A DNA stretch of 64,000 nt, taken from NCBI RefSeq assembly GCF_022581195.2, contig NC_061465.1:2172501-2236500 (forward strand), written 5' to 3'. How positions within the stretch are numbered: position 1 is the stretch's first letter; each line of letters begins with the position of its first letter. The position numbers and the translations under genes are program-made. This document shows positions 61,274 through 64,000 of the stretch, in pieces. The stretch comes from Helicoverpa zea. Its lineage: Eukaryota > Arthropoda > Insecta > Lepidoptera > Noctuidae. The notes below the pieces were generated by a model, which was given only the letters and a program-made list of their open reading frames with translations, did no database searches and was not told the origin of the DNA.

Positions 61274-61979
61274 CGGAAACGGCTGAATGCCTAAATGTGC
61301 ATCTCCTGTGGAAAAGCTTTCACCACCACACAAAGCAACAATCCTTTCCTCAACCTCAGTTAGCATCATTTCGTCCTCCACCCCACCACCAGTCCTACGC
61401 CTAGCAGCAGAGCGTGCTGCAACTTTTTTTTTAATGGCGCTTTTTTTGTCAGTCCAATACTACAATCAAACATTTATTTAAAATTAAAAAGAAAATTAGT
61501 TGTCTCCATTTCCACAATATTCTTGGTCAAAAATTGAAAAAGATTACATAAAATCAAAATAAAATATTTATGAATTCAAGGAACACACTTGAAACCAAGA
61601 CTATCGGCTATCGCATAAGTGGTTTGCTTTAAGGAATGTGAAGTGGTTCTAACATACTGCTGCAAAAAAAAATACTGCTAACCTTGGTCCACTGTTTGTG
61701 GGTTTTGATGGTGCCACCTATACTGTTTAAGCGCACGGCTAATTCCTCCCACTGGCTTCGACTTCGCTCTCTGGCATTTTGCGTTCTCACGAAACCCTTC
61801 GCCAGGCCAGGGTTTTGCTCCATAAACTCAACCAGAGTTTCAACCTGAGCCGACGAAGGGTGAGACGACCTGTCATTTGGACTGAAATTATTGTTGGATT
61901 AATAAAATAAACACTTCTTTAATTAATATTATTTTTAACTTTATAACAAGAAATATAAAATTACTTCATGATTTTATCA
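61274..61979 (-). pseudogene. Harbinger Myb/SANT-like DNA-binding protein, 5' part (three exons)
   Basis: On the minus strand I read exon 1 as 61979-61975 (ATGAA), exon 2 as 61881-61683 and exon 3 as 61459-61274. The introns are 93 and 223 bases, with GT-AG borders at every junction and phases that agree (5+199+186 bases = 130 codons). The product contains PSSAQVETLVEFMEQNPGLA, SQWEELAVRLNSIGG and HKQWTK, then YWTDKKSAIKKK with an Arg/Ala-rich basic run and TGGG. This is the helix arrangement of the Myb/SANT-like (zeste-like) DNA-binding partner that Harbinger transposases need. Exon 3 could instead end at 61247 using a stronger donor (TTG/gtaagt). The rest of the gene is missing because of the deletion that also truncated the transposase. 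Exon 1 is the least certain part. Confidence 0.65.
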
Positions 61980-62959
61980 CAATTACGGCGAAAACCGGCG
62001 AAAACAAACAAGCTTAAACATAATATGAAGACAGAAGATACCCGATATATTACTTTCCTCTATGACAGAAGAGAAGAAAATATTGTCCACAGATTAATAA
62101 TGGTATTGGCGCTGTCAGTATTTTTTTTCGTAGGGTAAGCATAGATTATATTCACAGCACGAATTTAGAGATTTCTGTTTATTTTATACTTAAAAGCTGC
62201 CTCAAATTCCTTACAATAACAAATTATAACTAAAACATCATATTTAGCTAAAATTCTGTGTCAAAACTGATAAAATTAAAAACTGATTAATCTCGGTTGA
62301 CATTTTGTCGAGTGGGGAAGTCACTAGCACAGCATTGGTCGATGTCGAGCTCACTTCACTTCGCAAGTGATTAGGTGATGTTTACAGAATGCAAAATCAA
62401 GGTCGTTCTGAATCGAATGCGAAGTGAGAGTGAATAGCGAAGTGAAATGCGAGTTGTTGTTCGAATTTTATAGAATCGACGTGCAGGCAGGCCTTGGCCC
62501 TGTTGCGCCCCGCTGTGGTTGCTGACAGTATTCTACTTGTGTAGCCCTTTCATTTGATACCCATATTGAGGGGGCTGTGCCATTTTGTGCCGGCGGCCAT
62601 ATTGGATTTAATTAAAGGTGTATACAAAATTTCAGACCAATCGGTTGACAGGAAGAGGGTGAAATTTGAATTACTAAATTTGATCCAAGAATAAATAATA
62701 AAACAAACGGGGTGAGCTAAATAAAACCGTTTAAATATCTCGTAATGTTGAAACTGATTGTAATTTTTAGGAAAGCTCTTTCATTATATCTAGCCGAATA
62801 TAAGAAATGGCAATAAAAGTTGATAATGATCTGTAAAATCTGATTTTTTATGCAATAAATTGTGAAAAAGTGCCCATCCCTCCCCTGCCTCCCCTAAAGT
62901 ATGAAATGACATTACGAATCGAAGTGAAATGCGAGTTGTTGATCGAGTTTTATAGAATC

Positions 62960-63294
62960 CCAGTACAGGGGTTAAAAACCTTAGGCATTATGTTCTCCAA
63001 CTAAGAGTACTCAGGCTTGGGCCAAGAATTAGCATTGCAACGAACAATAAGTGTTCTGGCGCCTAGCCACCTACTTTTTTCCATTCCTAATTAGATATGA
63101 GGTTGTTTCTAGAAAGAAAAACTATAGTATCTTCTATTTTAAAGTCTACAAGATAACTGCAAAGAAGATAAGAACTGTCAGGATTTTCAAGTAGAGATAA
63201 GAATTTCTTGTTTGAAACGGAATAAAATACATTTTATTAAAGTATTATGGGTCAAATCTTGGACAAGAAGACTCGGTAACGGGTGCTGGCTGGT
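62960..63294. other. No feature recognised
   Basis: AT-rich spacer between the Harbinger cluster and the full-length SINE. Confidence 0.4.
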
Positions 63295-63312
63295 TTATTT
63301 TAAAATGAAGTT

Positions 63313-63683
63313 CTTCCTCCAAGCCTTTTCCCAAACTATGTTGGGGTCGGCTACCAGTCTAACCGGATGTAGCTGAGTACCAGTGTTTTACAAGGAGCGA
63401 CTGCCCTGTCTGACCTCCTCAACCCAGTAACCCAATACCCATTGGTTAGACTGGTGTCAGACTTACTGGCTTCTGACTACCCGTAACGACTGCCATGGAT
63501 GTTCAATGACAGCCGGGATCTACAGTTTAACGTGCCATCCGAAACATAGTCATTGGTGTCTAAGATATACTTAGAAAGTACATTCAAACTTAGAAAAGTT
63601 GCATTGGTACTTGCCTGACCTGGAATCGAACCCGCGCCTTCATACTCGAGAGGTTGGTTCTTTGCCCACTAGGCCACCACGAC
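63313..63683 (-). mobile_element. Full-length tRNA-derived SINE (family S)
   Basis: On the minus strand the element starts with a tRNA-like head: A box TGGCCTAGTGGGC and B box GGTTCGATTCC. It runs about 370 bases to GACCCCAACATAGTTTGGG and AAAAGGCTTGGAGGA. The target duplication ATTTT(T)AAAATGAAGTT flanks both sides (63295-63312 and 63684-63700), differing by one T. This is the only copy here with the RNA polymerase III promoter region intact. Confidence 0.8.
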
Positions 63684-64000
63684 TATTTTAAAATGAAGTT
63701 GGCAAAATTAATACATATTAATACACAATTGTTATCTCATGACTGGACATAGTTCTTGTCATCGCTATTAATTAAAGACAAAGAGACATTTTCATCCTGA
63801 TAATTGAAATCAACTTATCGTCAATACATATTCATATCAGAGTGAAGAAGATTAGGCGTTTTGATACACCTGTGTAGATTCATGAGTTATTAACTATGTA
63901 CATACATATATAATAGTGAATCGTCTTAACAGTTTTGCTCTTAGTTCTGCTTTTTAAATAATTATGCACTGGTTGGTAATAATCTAATAATATTTCAAAT

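Larger units (their letters stand above)
60280..62894 (+). mobile_element. PIF/Harbinger-type DNA transposon, internally deleted, 2615 bp
   Basis: The ends are 24-bp terminal inverted repeats (60280-60303 and 62871-62894) that match at 22 of 24 positions and begin GGGGAGG. Both flanks show TA next to the repeat (ATA on the left, TAA on the right), so a perfect 3-bp target duplication is not preserved. Inside are the first 77 codons of a HARBI1-like transposase on the + strand and a three-exon Myb/SANT-like DNA-binding gene on the - strand. The two converge, and their missing 3' parts meet at about 61240-61273. This two-gene content is the hallmark of PIF/Harbinger elements. A perfect 15-bp stem lies just inside the left end (60321-60335 with 60341-60355). 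The element is non-autonomous as it stands. Confidence 0.75.
59782..62959. mobile_element. Possible outer MITE interrupted by two Harbinger-type insertions
   Basis: The left end (59782-59838) contains GATTCTATAAAA followed by CAACTCACTTCG-like text. The right end (62900-62959) is its inverted counterpart, GCGAGTTGTTGATCGAGTTT then TATAGAATC. Between them sit the 320-bp element at 59841-60160 and the 2.6-kb element at 60280-62894. A third partial copy of the same motif lies inside the larger element (62410-62480). Outer boundaries and target duplication were not resolved. Confidence 0.4.

Noticed and set aside
63610..63683. Functional tRNA gene
   Set aside because: The A and B boxes belong to a SINE head that continues 300 bases without a terminator and is flanked by a target duplication.

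Overview
This window looks like nuclear DNA from a moth or butterfly, most likely a noctuid-type moth. The reasons are an AT-rich, intron-containing background, one clear insect gene, and dense families of lepidopteran-style repeats: a tRNA-derived SINE, RTE retroposon tails ending in (ATC)n, short Helitron-like elements, PIF/Harbinger and hAT-like MITEs, and repeats ending in a GGTACGGAACCCTAAAA motif. No bacterial-style operon, CRISPR array or viral genome is present. Species was not determined.

Only one host gene is well supported. It is a two-exon leucine-rich-repeat protein at 24423-26362 (+), 510 residues when spliced. It has a signal peptide, about eight consecutive 24-residue LRRs, a cysteine-rich C-terminal cap with an acidic insert, and a hydrophobic tail typical of a GPI anchor. 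It is best read as a connectin-family homophilic adhesion protein. An intron acceptor lies 9 bases before its ATG, so a non-coding first exon lies upstream, possibly outside the window. Much of the left part may therefore be intron or upstream regulatory DNA.

Layout. 0-2 kb: inverted copies of one repeat, then an internally duplicated GGTACGGAACCC repeat. 2.4-3.5 kb: three short Helitron-like insertions. 5.4-7.2 kb: a scrambled relative of the Harbinger element found at 60 kb, with seven 117-bp tandem units. 8-9.7 kb: a dispersed repeat, a hAT-like MITE with a perfect 8-bp target duplication, and a GGTACGGAACCC repeat. 11.7 kb: a retroelement C-terminal fragment. 13.9 and 18.5 kb: two copies of a 394-395-bp MITE. 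15.6, 21.1, 28.7 and 63.3 kb: copies of one tRNA-derived SINE. 24.4-26.5 kb: the connectin-like gene. 28.9-29.6 kb: an RTE retroposon piece nested in a MITE. 33-57 kb: mostly unannotatable AT-rich DNA with scattered palindromes, MITEs, RTE tails and Helitron-like copies. 59.0-63.0 kb: a nested mobile-element cluster. Its core is a 2.6-kb PIF/Harbinger element that still carries the 5' part of its transposase and the first three exons of its Myb-like partner gene in convergent orientation.

The most informative observations are the Harbinger cluster and its rearranged partner at 5.4-7.2 kb, the boundary-verified hAT-like MITE, two exceptional palindromes (a perfect 96-bp-arm fold-back at 39.0 kb and a loopless 62-bp palindrome at 36.2 kb), and a near-identical 114-bp direct repeat at 42 kb. 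I found no gene cluster that would make up an undescribed multi-gene system.
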